64,000 nucleotides of DNA from contig OZ022238.1 of NCBI GenBank assembly GCA_963978895.1, positions 34,401,093-34,465,092 of the forward strand, read 5' to 3'. The notes under the pieces were generated by a model, which did no database searches, was not told the DNA's origin, and worked only from the letters and a program-made list of their open reading frames with translations. The stretch is from Erpobdella octoculata. Its lineage: Eukaryota; Annelida; Clitellata; Hirudinida; Erpobdellidae. Shown one piece after another: positions 1 through 11,490 of this stretch; within the stretch, counting starts at the first letter, position 1, and every line of letters begins with the position of its first letter. The translations under genes and the position numbers were made by a program.

Positions 1-12
1 AGCGAGAGTCAG

Positions 13-648
13 ATGCAGGATTACGAGTCGGTAAAAGAGGCACTCCTTCGCCGTTTTGGGAAGTCGGCAGAAGACTACCGCATAAAGTTTCGAGAGTCAA
101 AGCTTGAACTAGAAGAGACTTGGGAACAGTATCTAATGCGACTAGATAGTTACCTCAGGCGCTGGGTGGATCTCGCGGGTACAAAAAATTATTTGTTTTT
201 GTTTCTAAAAGAGCAGTTCTTTGGAAAGTGTCCCTCGGGAATGGCTGAGTATTTGTTGGAGAAAGAAAGCGGTGACGTCAATGAGTTAAGTCGCTGGGTC
301 AACAAGTACAATCAAGCTCACCCAGTCAAAAGCTTGGCAAAAGTCGAAAACACAAGCAGGATTAGCGGAAATCGTAGTCAACCAGACGTTGACTCGGGAA
401 TGGCTGAACCACGCTGTTACAATTGCAATAAGCTGGGCCATATGGCAAAGGATTGTCATCAAGCTGGACATTTGGCGAGGGACTACAGTCAAGGCACTCA
501 AGCAACTCCAGTCATGTGCCAAGCGCGTAGAGAAGCCAACTTGACACCACCATGCAAAGATTCTGGAGTAGTGAATGCATGCGCGGTCATGGTGTTGGAT
601 GGTAAAATGAATGAGGTCCAGTTAAATGTGGCTGCTTTTCACCGGTAA
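13..648 (+). pseudogene. gag-like protein fragment with SCAN-like region and CCHC knuckle
   Basis: The 211-residue frame starts with an alpha-helical capsid-type segment (about residues 1-105, pattern like SCAN-related gypsy gag: YESVKEALLRRFG near the start). It ends with one CCHC zinc knuckle, C-x2-C-x4-H-x4-C (CYNCNKLGHMAKDC, about residues 134-147), followed by a second, degenerate knuckle. Such proteins package retrotransposon RNA. The frame ends shortly before the protease frame, in a different register, so either a frameshift or decay separates them. Being the product of an internally deleted element, I call it a relic even though this stretch is open. Confidence 0.7.
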
Positions 649-701
649 TAGCGGATGGTTGTTTTCACTCAGGAGAAAAGTTTAAATTATCCAGAGGGTT
701 T

Positions 702-1388
702 GTGAACAGAAAACCGGTAAAAGTTTTGAGGGACACTGGCTGTACTGCCATAATGGTAAAGGAATCATTAGTGCACCCGCGTCAGATGACCGGAAGAACA
801 AGACCTTGTGTTTTGATCGACGGCACAGTTCGGGTAGCTCCAACAGCAGTGGTAAAAATCAAAACAGACTGGTTCAGAGGAACCAGAGAGGTGGTATGCA
901 TGAAAAACCTACTTTGCGATATCGTGCTGGGAAATGTTGAAGGGGTAAAAGGTTTTGATGCAATGGCTGCAGGAAAACGCTTTGGTCGGAAACCACAGAA
1001 ATCCGCTTCCAACTACGACAGCACTCAGAGGAATGTTCGGTTAAATTACAGAAAATCGTCGGCTAACTCGGAGCTGTATCAAAGCAAGGAAAGAAACACG
1101 TCTGCCATTTCAAAGGTAGGAAATAAAGTTGAGGCAAAAGTTCAAGCTTTGAATCCGCCAAAAGAAAGACCAAGGCTCAATCTTCTGCTTAGAGGCCAAA
1201 ATGGAGGGGTGGGGAAAGATGGAAAGTTGAATTCGGCAATCTTCGGAGATGCCCGCCCTGTTGACACAGCACGCAGAGAGATAGAGATTGAGAATAAGTT
1301 GAAAGTAAACTACTTCAAAGGCAAGGAAAACATCGGTGCTGACTTTCTTAGTCGTAAAGAGAGTGACGATGTAATCAAGAAACGCTGA
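702..1388 (+). pseudogene. retropepsin-like domain joined to RNase H tail (internal deletion)
   Basis: The frame opens with an aspartic protease signature, LRDTGCTAIMV (active-site DTG at about residues 11-13), then the hydrophobic CDIVLGN stretch that closes the retropepsin flap region. The middle has no recognisable polymerase. The last 25 residues (NYFKGKENIGADFLSRK) match the end of gypsy RNase H, where the consensus is close to GxxNxxADxLSR. Polymerase and most of RNase H have therefore been deleted. The purine tract follows 17 bp after the stop codon, as expected just upstream of a 3' LTR. Confidence 0.65.
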
Positions 1389-1404
1389 CGCGTTTCTTCT
1401 TTCG

Positions 1405-1987
<583 letters not shown>

Positions 1988-1989
<2 letters not shown>

Positions 1990-2240
1990 AGTGATGGGTA
2001 GTAACAAATTACAAGTAACGAAATTACAGTAACAAATTACTTTTTTCAGTAACAAGTAACGTAACAGATTACTTTTCAAAATTGTAACAAAGTAACAGTA
2101 ACAAATTACTTTTTTCAGTAACAAGTAACGTAACAGATTACTTTTCAAAATTGTAACAAAGTAACAGTAACAAATTACTTTTTTAAAGTAACAGTAACGG
2201 ATTTTGTAAAATTGTTACTTGTTACTTTTTATTTTCGAGC
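1988..2240. repeat. tandem GTAAC/GTTAC repeats, hAT-type terminus
   Basis: The stretch starts CAGTGATGGGTAGTAAC, a form typical of hAT termini, and then carries about two and a half copies of a unit of roughly 76 bp built of AGTAAC and TTACTTTT blocks (about 2025-2185). The matching right terminus is not recognised, so the element is probably truncated. Confidence 0.5.
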
Positions 2241-2667
2241 ATTGGATCAAGCGTTAAGATGGCGTGAGTCTGGACCAATAGGAGCAAAGTGTGTCACTGG
2301 ATTCATGATCTCGTTCATTTTAACAACGCGCCATATCAGGGTAAACAAACTTACTTTTTATTATCGTTTACTCTTTCGGAAACGTTTGCGATGTAGTAAC
2401 TGCCTAGATAAAAAAATAATTAATATAAATCACTGTTTCCACTTTTATCGAGTTCACACTGTCAACTTGGCAATTTCATTCATTCTAAATAAATTATCTT
2501 CCAGAAGCAAAAGAAGTCAACCTTGTACACACTTTTCAGCGAGTTCACAGATCGTGTTTTGGGATCATGGAAGTTAATAAAGAGTTAAATTATGAAGAAA
2601 CTGGTAACTTATAAATAACTTCGACTTTAACGTTACGAATCGCTAGAAAGCATATTCCTTTACGTTT

Positions 2668-2669
<2 letters not shown>

Positions 2670-2759
<90 letters not shown>

Positions 2760-2781
2760 CATATATATATATATATATATA
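2670..2781. repeat. (TA)n microsatellite
   Basis: Pure TA run with a single GTATGTAC interruption near 2752-2759. It directly abuts the left end of the next element. Confidence 0.95.
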
Positions 2782-4494
2782 CAGCTTCTGCGTCTTGTTA
2801 TTTTTTTGGAACGATACGATACGATACGATTTCTGAAATTTGTCTCGAATTAAACGATACGATACGAGACGCCAAAATCAATAACGAGGCAATTCCGATA
2901 CGCAACGCTACGATATCGGGATCTCGACTGAAGTGGAAATTTTGTCTCGAATAAAACAAGATAACATTAGAATGATCAACTATACGCGACAGACAATATT
3001 AATAACTACATTAAAGGAATGCATTGAAAAAAATATATAAATATTAAAAATTTTCAAAATTTATAAAAATTTACCAAATTTAATTTTTTTTTTAAACTTG
3101 ATAACTTGAAATAAGTTTCATTTGTTTAGTTTCGGTACATCTATTTGTCTAATTTTAGACTCCAAATAAAACGCTACGGCCGATAGTAAGTATTTATTTA
3201 GTTTGCATTATGCGGTAGTTTATGAAATTAATTAAATGATTTTACTTGCCGATGAAAAGAAAAATTAAAATTAATTTTTTCAAGTAATTGAAAAGTAGAA
3301 AACCTTCTAGCACACCAATAGAACAACATTTTTAGGCAATTCAATAGTGAAAGTGGAAAAACCAATGGAGATAGAAATAGATTGCAGATTACTGAGATCG
3401 AGATTACTAAAATTAGATTAAAATGATACTGTTTCCTGCAGTCTTCGCATCTGACAAGATTTACTTCTACATCCTTGTCATTGACTTTCTGCGTGACCGT
3501 CGTTTCCTCAAAGTACTCCCAGATTTGACCCCGGTGACGCGCATGATGACAAACACGAGAAAGTGCCTCTATGAAAAAATTAAGAAAGTGAAAAAAAACC
3601 AGCGGGTTTATTTATAGGCAATGGCGAATTCGGTTAGCAATAGCAAGAAAGAAGCTGAGAAAGTTTCGAATTCCAGCTGCAGACGACGTGCACACTACAG
3701 GTTGCTCACACATACACACATACAACCAAGAATATAATCGAGATTATAAAGATATATCTTAGATGAGCTACTATTACGGTCAATTACGGATATCGAAACA
3801 CTAAAATAATCATTCTATTCTATGTAACAAATTTGAAAAAATAAGTTTATCAAACAGACTAAACCAAAACATAAACATAGAATGATCATTACTATTACAT
3901 TACTCATTATTCTCATTAATAATAATAGTCATCGATGGCAGCGCGTACGATTGCATTGTAGTATCAGTAGTATGCAGAGTCGACTAGCAGCCTAAGAGGG
4001 GCGTGGCTTTAGATATGTTTGATCACTATTACAATGTGGCACTAAAAAAGCTATAGAACAGAGACGAGCTGGTTTCATATATGTATATATATATATATTG
4101 AAATATGCTGCCAGTTCCCAGACTAAAAATAGTAAATAATGGGGCTACAGGCTGTCAGGAAAACTGAAATTAAAGTGGGGATGATAATAGTTTTAAACTT
4201 CTGTCAATAGGTAGATTAATTAATCAATGTTGATGAATCAATTGCAAATATTCACAGTTGTGACAATCGTTAATTAAATATGTATGACTTTCGTTATTTA
4301 TTGGAAAATATTTTTTAAAATTATCGGTCTTTGTTTCGAGACTTTATACGAGAACCAAATTTAAGTCTCGCTATTTTATTTCGATACGAGACTTCTTCAT
4401 CAGGCTGTATCGTTTCAATGGCGATACGGGATCACCCGTATCGTTTTGAAATCTCGATTGATTTCGAGATAACGATTTCGGGACGCAGACGCTT
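2782..4494. mobile_element. non-autonomous DNA element inserted in a TA tract
   Basis: The left end (CAGCTTCTGCGTC) and right end (GACGCAGACGCTTA) form imperfect terminal inverted repeats. Both ends are flanked directly by TA repeats, compatible with an 8-bp TATATATA target duplication of hAT type. Both subterminal regions carry repeated CGATACGATA-like blocks in opposite orientation (about 2813-2935 and 4335-4485). No transposase is visible inside; the interior is AT-rich. Superfamily assignment is an inference. Confidence 0.5.
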
Positions 4495-4525
4495 AATATA
4501 TATATATATATATGTGTGTGTATAT

Positions 4526-4868
4526 ACTAGCGGAGATACCCGGCGTTGCCCGGGTTTTTTAGAGGTTTTTCTAATGTTTGTCTCTTTCTCTCCCGTTTCC
4601 TTTCCCACTTGCTTTCCCTCTCTTGCTCGCTTTCCCGTTTTCCCGCTCCCGGTCGCTTTCCCGCTCCCGGTCGCTTTCCCGCTCACGGTCGATTTCCCGT
4701 TCCCGGTCGCTGTCCCGTTCCCGCTCACGCTTGCTCTCCCGTTCCCGCTCACGCTTGCTCTCCGTTCCCGCTCACGCTTGCTTTTCCGTTCCCGCTCGCT
4801 GTCCGTTCCGGGTCGCTTTCCCGTTTCTATAATAGACAACCTAACCCACAAACATTCATATATATATA
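4526..4868 (-). mobile_element. short non-autonomous Helitron (polypyrimidine type)
   Basis: On the - strand the copy ends with the hairpin CCCGGGCAACGCCGGG, 7 nt, then CTAG followed by T, the Helitron 3' signature. The interior is a strand-biased array of CCCGTTCCCGCTCGCTTT-like blocks (about 4590-4830), which produces spurious Arg/Ser-rich open frames. The 5' end lies near a short TA run at about 4860-4868. Confidence 0.7.
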
Positions 4869-4932
4869 GTCTTAGCAAATCTATTTTACGTTTTATGGGC
4901 TAAAAGAAGTTATGAAAGAATGGAAAAAAAAT

Positions 4933-5214
4933 GAGCTCTCCATATTTGTAGCCAGGTTTAAAAGATGATCTGTCATTCTCCGGAAACCCCTGGTGCGTCG
5001 AGCGACGATAGAGGCAGCAATCGGAACCCGTCCCTCCGCCGCAGCAGCTCACGTTCTCGGCCCTCGATCATAGCAGTCAGTTCACTGATCGATGCGTCCC
5101 TGACTCGCCACGTCACTCGGGTTCCGATTGCTGCCTCAATCGTCGCGCGACGCACCAGGGGTTTCCGGAGAACGACAGATCATCTTTTAAACCTGGCTAC
5201 AGATATGGAGAGCC
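4933..5214. repeat. GC-rich long inverted repeat
   Basis: The left arm (about 4933-5033) and right arm (about 5115-5214) are inverted copies of each other with only scattered mismatches, around a spacer of about 80 bp. Recognisable paired blocks are CTCTCCATAT...CCAGGTTTAAAAGATGATCTG on the left and its complement on the right. The region is far richer in G, C and CpG than its surroundings. It could be a foldback element or a hairpin-RNA locus. No target duplication was identified. Confidence 0.75.
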
Positions 5215-5617
5215 GAGGTCTGTCAGTTTTCCGGATATTCCAATTTACGTTGACGCAGCCCCTTTGACGTCCGGTGATGCCGTCCCGCACGCCACTCCGG
5301 GTCATCACATCGAGAAGCAGATGTCCGACTCCGACAACATGTACTCTACTCCTAGTCTTCGCATCTTTGCGCCGGTGTGCGGCGGCCCTAGCGGAGCTAA
5401 CCTGCACTCTACCCCAAGTCACGACATCGGCGCACTGGAGTCCGGCGAAGCCAACCTACACTCCACCCCGGGCCATAGCGTCGAGGCGTCGGTATCCGGC
5501 GAAGTTAATCGAGCGGTTCCGCCCGGCGATGACAGCGGATCCGTGCGTGTGGACCGCCCATCCGCATTCCCTCATTTAACTAACTGCGGCAACATAACTT
5601 TCCGCAGACGAAAGTGA
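5012..5617 (+). other. unidentified open frame with tandem peptide repeats
   Basis: A frame open for about 200 codons runs from a stop at 5009 to a stop after 5617, without an early ATG; the first in-frame ATG is near 5320. It passes through the right arm of the inverted repeat. From about 5265 it contains three or four imperfect repeats of about 20-25 residues around the cores HATPGH, LHSTPSHDIGALESGE and LHSTPGHSVEASVSGE. Base composition is GC- and CpG-rich, unlike the surrounding 5 kb. I recognise no family. It may be a fragment of a transposon protein, or an exon of a gene not otherwise visible. Confidence 0.4.
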
Positions 5618-5639
5618 TCAGCCGCATTTCATTCAGTTC

Positions 5640-6090
5640 TATACCTTTATACTTATACTTTTATTTTCATTTCAGTCGTAACCTATTACTCTCGTGATCC
5701 TTTCATTCCGATTTTATATTTCATATTTTATATTTCGTGTCGGCCATCGCTTCGCTGGTCACAACGTAAACATCTACTTCTCGGCATGATATTCGTTTAC
5801 CGTTTCGATGGTTGCTTCGTAGTTTTAGAAGTCGATTTCTAGTAAGTCTACGTATCTTCCAAAACTGTTTTTCATTCTATATCAAACACCCAACAATATA
5901 TATAACGCAGTTTCACTCCACTTCACGTCTTCTGTTTTTACAATAGTATTCCTGTCTTTTATATACCATGTACCTCGGTTTTATTTTACTTCACACCATT
6001 TTACCTCCGCTTGGTTTTATCACAACTATATATCGTTTGCATTATATTCATCGGCTTATCGTCTGGTTTTAAGTAAACACGTTTTACCAT
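5640..6090. other. no gene recognised
   Basis: AT- and T-rich sequence after the GC-rich island. No splice-supported exon, RNA gene or repeat boundary was found. Confidence 0.5.
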
Positions 6091-6498
6091 TAGGGGAGAA
6101 CCGGACTGAATAGCCACTGTACAGAAGGGCCACTGAGATTTTCTCATTTGTTAAATTATTTTTTAAGCCCATCTCTTTTTTAAAATGCGTATGTATATGA
6201 ACTCTTTGTTCACTGTTGTTCTTTTGTCTCTCGTGTATTTCGTTCAGCATTTATAGAGCTTTTTGTTTTTTTGCACGAAAAAGTGAAAACGAGTCAGGTC
6301 AGAACTATTCTATTCTTATCAAATATTTAAGTTTATATTTTGTAAGATTTTTTTAGTAAATAAAGAGATGTTTGATTAATATTTTAATATTTTAATCTTG
6401 TTGTTGGCAAGCGGCGTGCGGTCTCTCACATATTATCGCTCAGAGGTTTCTATTCGGAAAGATAAGTCAATATACTTTTTCTTATCTTATTTTGAGTA

Positions 6499-7368
6499 GT
6501 GGAAGTTTTATTTTGCATTTATCTTACAAATATGGTTCTCAAAAGCAAGGAAATGATTAAGTGCATTAACTGTAGTATGTATGGAAGCGGTGAAAACTTC
6601 ATAGATTCCGTATGCAACAATTGTTTGAGAATTGACAAGTTGGAGAAAGAGGTCGAGAAATTGCTATTAAAGACATCTGCAGAAAAGGTAGAGGAAGGGA
6701 AAAAACTCGTTGAAAAACAGCTGGAGGTATGCGAAAAGAAAGCATATCAAAAGATTGAAGAAAAGTTTGCTGAGTTGCTTGTTTCCAAATCATCAGCAGC
6801 CAATAATAATGGGACCAGGGAAACTAACGTTTCAATCCAAGAAGAAGAGTGGACCAAAAAAGAAATAAAGGCTATAAAAGAAAAAGTAAATAAAGTGGAA
6901 AATAAGATAAAAAATACAGACCAGCATGAACTTAGAAGGAACAACATTATAATTCATAGGATGGCAGAGAGTGCTGCAGATAAAGAAGATCAGAAAAGAA
7001 CCGAAGATAGAAAATCTGTGTTGTCACTATTTAAAGTACTTGAAGTATCTTGTGAAAGTTTAGATATAAAAAAAGTGATCAGACTTGGCAAGGAATCTGA
7101 AAAAGACAGACCTCTACTTGTTCAACTGAAGGAAGCAACAAAGAAAAATTTGATATTAGAGTCACTTTTTAAACTCAAGAATACAGAGGAAAAGTTTAGA
7201 AGGGTCTCTGTGACCCATGATATGACTAGAATAGAGAGAGAACAATGCAAGAAACTTGTTATAGAAGCAAAAGAAAAACAGAACAATGATCAGTCGGGGG
7301 AATGGATATACAAGGTGAAGGGTGTGCCAGGGAATATGAGAATAGTAAAGCTCAAGAAGGTGCAATAA
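6499..7368 (+). CDS. LINE ORF1, RNA-binding/chaperone protein
   Basis: The 289-residue frame has a Cys-rich start (IKCINCS... VCNNC, about residues 20-42, a PHD-like or zinc-ribbon arrangement). Next comes a long charged coiled coil (about residues 45-150), then a RRNNIIIHRM segment that opens the RRM/L1-ORF1-like region (about 153-285, with VIRLGKESEKDRPLLVQL). Such proteins coat the element RNA. The more likely start is the second Met (about 6532-6535), just before the Cys cluster. Its end overlaps the ORF2 frame, suggesting coupled translation. Confidence 0.75.
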   Translation: MEVLFCIYLTNMVLKSKEMIKCINCSMYGSGENFIDSVCNNCLRIDKLEKEVEKLLLKTSAEKVEEGKKLVEKQLEVCEKKAYQKIEEKFAELLVSKSSAANNNGTRETNVSIQEEEWTKKEIKAIKEKVNKVENKIKNTDQHELRRNNIIIHRMAESAADKEDQKRTEDRKSVLSLFKVLEVSCESLDIKKVIRLGKESEKDRPLLVQLKEATKKNLILESLFKLKNTEEKFRRVSVTHDMTRIEREQCKKLVIEAKEKQNNDQSGEWIYKVKGVPGNMRIVKLKKVQ

Positions 7369-10256
7369 TAAAAGCAATAAATAGGCAGAGTTTCAATAGT
7401 GTAACTAAACTAAAAAGAACAATATTGAAATGTTTCGTTGCCAATGTAAGAAGTATAGTAAGCAAAGAAAAAAGATGTGCATTGGAAGTTTATGTGGAAT
7501 TAGAAAAACCTGACATCATTGGTATAACAGAATCATGGGCAAAGGAAGATATATTAGATATTGAACTAGCAATTAATGGGTACACTATGTTTAGGAAAGA
7601 CAGGCAAAATCAAAATAATAAAGGGCATGGTGCAGGTGGTATAATTTTATATGTTAAAAATGAAATAAAGGCAGTGGAAAGAAAAGATATATCAAGCGAT
7701 AAGTTTAAAGAAAGTCTTTGGTGTGATATACAGCATGGAGCTAAAAACAGTTTACTAATAGGTGTTTGCTACAGACCCCCAAATGTAGATGAAAGTGTGG
7801 ATAATGGTTTGTGTGAATTATTGGGTAGGGTTAGCCAGGAATCTGTATTGATAATGGGAGATTTCAATTATCATATAAACTGGATAAACATGGAAGGAGA
7901 AAGACATCAAGATAATAAATTCTTGGATTGTATTAATGGGGAATTTTTACATCAACATGTCATGAACCCAACAAGAAACAAAAATATATTAGATTTGGTA
8001 ATAACTTCTGATGAGAACATTGTAGAGAACATCTCTGTAGGAGAACCTTTTCATTCTAGTGACCACCAAATTGTAAGATTTGAAATAATACTGCAGGATT
8101 GTAACATGAAAATAAATTCTCATATTAGCTACAATTTTTTTAAAGCAAATTATAATAAAGTAAGAAGCAAAATAAGAGACATGAATATAATGAGAAAAAT
8201 TGAATCGGTGGATGTAAATGACAGCTGGATGTTATTCAAAAAGAGCATGGAGGAGGTCATTCAAGAAATAATACCCATTAAGAAAAAATTTGTTAGGAAA
8301 CAGCCATGGATAACAAAGGAAGTCTTAAAAATAAGAAGAGCAAAAATCAAAGCATGGAAAAGGTTCCAAACACTTCGAAATGAAAATGAAATTGCAGCTG
8401 CAAGTAATAATGAGACAGGCAAAGAAATAATACTGCAACAATTGCGCGACAAATATGTCAAGAAAAGAAATGAGACAAAAAAAAACATTAAAAGAGCCAT
8501 AATGGATTATGAGAAAAAGCTGACGGATAATATAAAAAATGACAGCAAAAGTTTCTATGCGTATGTCCGAAGTAAGCAAAAACGAAAAGACCTAGTGGGG
8601 CCGCTAAAAAATGAGTTAGGCGAAGTGGTTGAAAACGATGAAGAGGTAGCTGAAATGTTAAATAATTATTTGTGTACGGTTTTTACTGAAGAAGACATAG
8701 AAAACATACCGGAACCTGTGAACATGTTTAAGGGAAAAATAGACGAGAAAATGACTGATGTGGTTATCACAAAAGAGAACGTTGAAAGACACTTGAAGGA
8801 CCTAAAAACAGATAAAAGTCCGGGTATCGATGCATTACATCCCATGTTTTTAAGAGAAGTAAGACACGAAATAAGCGATGTGTTAGCAGAAATAATGAAC
8901 AGGTCCTTGAAAACTGGAGAAATTCCTCGTGACTGGAAAAATGCAATCATTGTACCACTCTTTAAAAAAGGTAGCAGATCTGAGGCAAGTAACTATCGTC
9001 CAGTAAGTCTCACGTGTATTATTTGCAAAGTCATGGAAAAAATCATTCAGCTCGAATTAATGAATCACATTAGACACCACAGCATTTTGATAAACAGCCA
9101 ACAAGGATTCGTACAAAGGCGATCATGTCTAACAAATTTGCTAGATTGTTTTGAAAATGTTTATACCCACTTAGACAAAGGATCCCCTGTAGACATAGTC
9201 TATCTGGATTTTGCCAAAGCCTTCGACAAAGTACCACATACATGGTTGATGAGAAAAATAGAAGCGGCTGGAATAGGAGGTAATATTCGAGGATGGATCA
9301 AAGAATGGCTAGCTGACAGAAGACAAAAAGTGGGAATTAAAGGGAATTACTCGGAGTGGAAAAGCATAAAAAGTGGTGTACCGCAAGGATCCGTTTTGGG
9401 ACCATTACTATTTGTTCTGTTCATTAACGACCTTGATTTAGGGACTTGTTCAAAGGTATCGAAATTTGCTGATGACACAAAGTTATCCATGAAAGTAGAG
9501 TGTGAGCTGGATGCCGACATTTTAAGAAAAGATCTTGCAAAAATATACCAATGGTCCCTAGACTGGCAAATGATGTTCAACGTAGATAAATGCTCAGTGA
9601 TGCACATGGGTAAGAGAAATCAAGAGTTTCAGTATGAGATGGGAGGAATATTGTTGAAGACATCTGAAGAGGAAAGAGATCTGGGAGTTGTAGTACACAA
9701 TAGCGGCAAACCATCAAGACAGTGTGCGGAAGCAGCAAAGCGAGTCAATAAGATTTTAGGATTGGTCAAGAGAACAATAATAAGTCGAAACCAGGAAATA
9801 ATTATCAGACTATACAAATGTCTGGTAAGACCACATCTAGAATATTGTGTACAAGCTTGGAGCCCTGTTTTAAAAAAAGACATCGTAGTGTTGGAGAAGG
9901 TACAAAGGAGGGCTACAAAGTTGATTAAGCATTTAAGCCGGTTACCTTACGAAGAAAGATTAAAACAATGCGGCTTAACAACTCTAGAGAAAAGGAGAAG
10001 TAGGGGTGACTTGATCGAAGCCTACAAGATAATAACAGGAAAAGAGGATTTAACAACAGCAATGTTTTTTGAACAACCACCGATTCAAAGCACTAGGGGA
10101 CATAGATTCAAGCTTTTTAAAAAACAAGAAAAGACTTTAAAAAAGGCTTTTTTTAGTTCTAGAGTGGTAAATATATGGAATGACTTGGACGATGACACTG
10201 TAGCATCTGAGACTACCACATCTTTTAAAGTAGCGCTATCCAGGCATGGATACTGA
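7302..10256 (+). CDS. LINE ORF2: endonuclease and reverse transcriptase
   Basis: The 984-residue frame is uninterrupted. The N-terminal half is an exonuclease/endonuclease/phosphatase-fold nickase: N48 in VANVRS, ITESW (about residue 77), GDFNYH (about 186) and SSDHQ (about 252). The reverse transcriptase follows: SPGIDALHP (about 507), YRPVSLTC, the first catalytic Asp in YLDFAKAFDKVPH (about 634), GVPQGSVLGPLLF, and FADD (about 722). The C-terminal 200 residues (LVRPHLEYCVQAWSP, KVQRRATK) are the usual thumb and tail of this group. No RNase H domain is seen. It would nick target DNA and prime reverse transcription on it. The first Met lies inside the end of ORF1, so initiation by termination-reinitiation is likely. 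Confidence 0.9.
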   Translation: MDIQGEGCAREYENSKAQEGAIIKAINRQSFNSVTKLKRTILKCFVANVRSIVSKEKRCALEVYVELEKPDIIGITESWAKEDILDIELAINGYTMFRKDRQNQNNKGHGAGGIILYVKNEIKAVERKDISSDKFKESLWCDIQHGAKNSLLIGVCYRPPNVDESVDNGLCELLGRVSQESVLIMGDFNYHINWINMEGERHQDNKFLDCINGEFLHQHVMNPTRNKNILDLVITSDENIVENISVGEPFHSSDHQIVRFEIILQDCNMKINSHISYNFFKANYNKVRSKIRDMNIMRKIESVDVNDSWMLFKKSMEEVIQEIIPIKKKFVRKQPWITKEVLKIRRAKIKAWKRFQTLRNENEIAAASNNETGKEIILQQLRDKYVKKRNETKKNIKRAIMDYEKKLTDNIKNDSKSFYAYVRSKQKRKDLVGPLKNELGEVVENDEEVAEMLNNYLCTVFTEEDIENIPEPVNMFKGKIDEKMTDVVITKENVERHLKDLKTDKSPGIDALHPMFLREVRHEISDVLAEIMNRSLKTGEIPRDWKNAIIVPLFKKGSRSEASNYRPVSLTCIICKVMEKIIQLELMNHIRHHSILINSQQGFVQRRSCLTNLLDCFENVYTHLDKGSPVDIVYLDFAKAFDKVPHTWLMRKIEAAGIGGNIRGWIKEWLADRRQKVGIKGNYSEWKSIKSGVPQGSVLGPLLFVLFINDLDLGTCSKVSKFADDTKLSMKVECELDADILRKDLAKIYQWSLDWQMMFNVDKCSVMHMGKRNQEFQYEMGGILLKTSEEERDLGVVVHNSGKPSRQCAEAAKRVNKILGLVKRTIISRNQEIIIRLYKCLVRPHLEYCVQAWSPVLKKDIVVLEKVQRRATKLIKHLSRLPYEERLKQCGLTTLEKRRSRGDLIEAYKIITGKEDLTTAMFFEQPPIQSTRGHRFKLFKKQEKTLKKAFFSSRVVNIWNDLDDDTVASETTTSFKVALSRHGY

Positions 10257-10649
10257 TTTTTATGCAATTATTTATTTTTTACTAGTTTATTTATTTATTA
10301 TTATCATTTATTTTATTTTATTCTATTTATTATTATTTTTAATTCGAAGTGGTTGTCTATAGGCGTAAAGTCTTCTAAACCACTATAATAAACGTTATCT
10401 TATCTTATCTTATATAAAGTTTGGATGTCAAAAATTATTATTTTGCTCGTAGCAGACTTAAATGCTCGTACATCTCGGTTCGTACTAAATGACCACTGTA
10501 ATGTCGTACTGAATGACCATAGTTATTCAGTATTACTGAATGTTTAAATTTTCATAAATGTGTTTAGGTTCATTATTGATCAAAATGTTAATGTAATATA
10601 ATGAAATTGTTTAATATATTAAAGACATATACATAATAATCACTACTTA

Positions 10650-11490
10650 ATGTTGTTATGGTTATGTTTCAGAATGAGAAACAGACTATCTACAGCTGTG
10701 AAGGGGGGATGGTCCCAAAAAAACATGGAAAGAGCAGTAGAAGATGTTTTGAAAGCTTGCTTGCCAGTTAAATCTGCAGCTGAGAAATTTTCTTGCTACA
10801 GACATCTTGTTTACACCACAACAGCCTGTTTATGGAATAGTGACTAAAGAAGAAGTTCAAACTCCCAACAGCTCTATGGTCGTTGTCGAACCCAGTGGAT
10901 CAGAGTTATCGGCAACGCTTCAGATGATCCGCCCTTTTCCGAAAGCTGCAGCTCGCAAACGAGGTGGGGGTCGGAAGAAACTGTCTTCTACCATATTGAC
11001 AGATACTCCTGTAAAGAATGTTTTGCAGAAAGAAAGGACAGAAAGAGATTTGAGGAGATGCAAGTTAAAAACATCAAAACTTGCAGCAAGAAGGGATATT
11101 TCTAAAAGCTTCCCAGACATCGAGCCTGACGGGAAATCAACATTCAAAAATATGCTCACCAGTAAAGATCCTCATTTTAGCATTGACAGCGCCAAGATAG
11201 AAATATGGGATTAGTGTCTTTTTGAATATGTTTTTGACTCAAAAACCTATTATGTAGGCAAAATTGTTGAAGTAAAAGAGGATAAAGTTTCGGCTGATTT
11301 TTTGAAATTTGTATACAAAGATAAAGACACCGAAGAAGCCGAATTTTTATCTAAAGATAAAGGGATTTGTGATGCTGATATGGATCAAATTGTTGTAAAA
11401 CTAGGAGATCCAATCCTTCAAAAATCGAAGCGCAGAAATGGACATATAAAATTTTCTTTTGATTTTTCAGCATATAGTCTTGGTTTATAG
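10650..11490 (+). pseudogene. pogo-like transposase remnant, internally deleted
   Basis: An N-terminal helix-turn-helix piece (KNMERAVEDVLKACLPVKSAAEKFSC) is followed, in another register, by a C-terminal tail. That tail has IRPFPKAAARKRGGGRKK...ILTDTP (about 10925-11010), a recurrent end of pogo/jerky-like transposases. A later frame (to 11490) resembles the acidic C-terminal tail of such proteins. The DDE catalytic core is missing, so the copy is defective and would need a transposase in trans. Confidence 0.6.

Larger units (their letters stand above)
6430..10421 (+). mobile_element. non-LTR retrotransposon (CR1/jockey-like), nearly intact
   Basis: Two long uninterrupted ORFs (ORF1 then ORF2 with 67 bp of overlap) are followed by a short 3' UTR and a tail of TCTTA units (about 10395-10415). 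The 5' boundary is approximate; it lies between the pogo terminus and the first ORF. A CTTATCTTAT stretch is also present at about 6480-6489, near the 5' side. Both frames are open, so this is the youngest-looking autonomous element in the window. The overall type (nicking endonuclease plus RT, no RNase H seen) fits the CR1/jockey group, but I cannot fix the clade. Confidence 0.8.

Noticed and set aside
4578..4832. Arg/Ser-rich frame resembling an SR protein
   Set aside because: Arises from the strand-biased repeat array of a Helitron present in several copies in the window.
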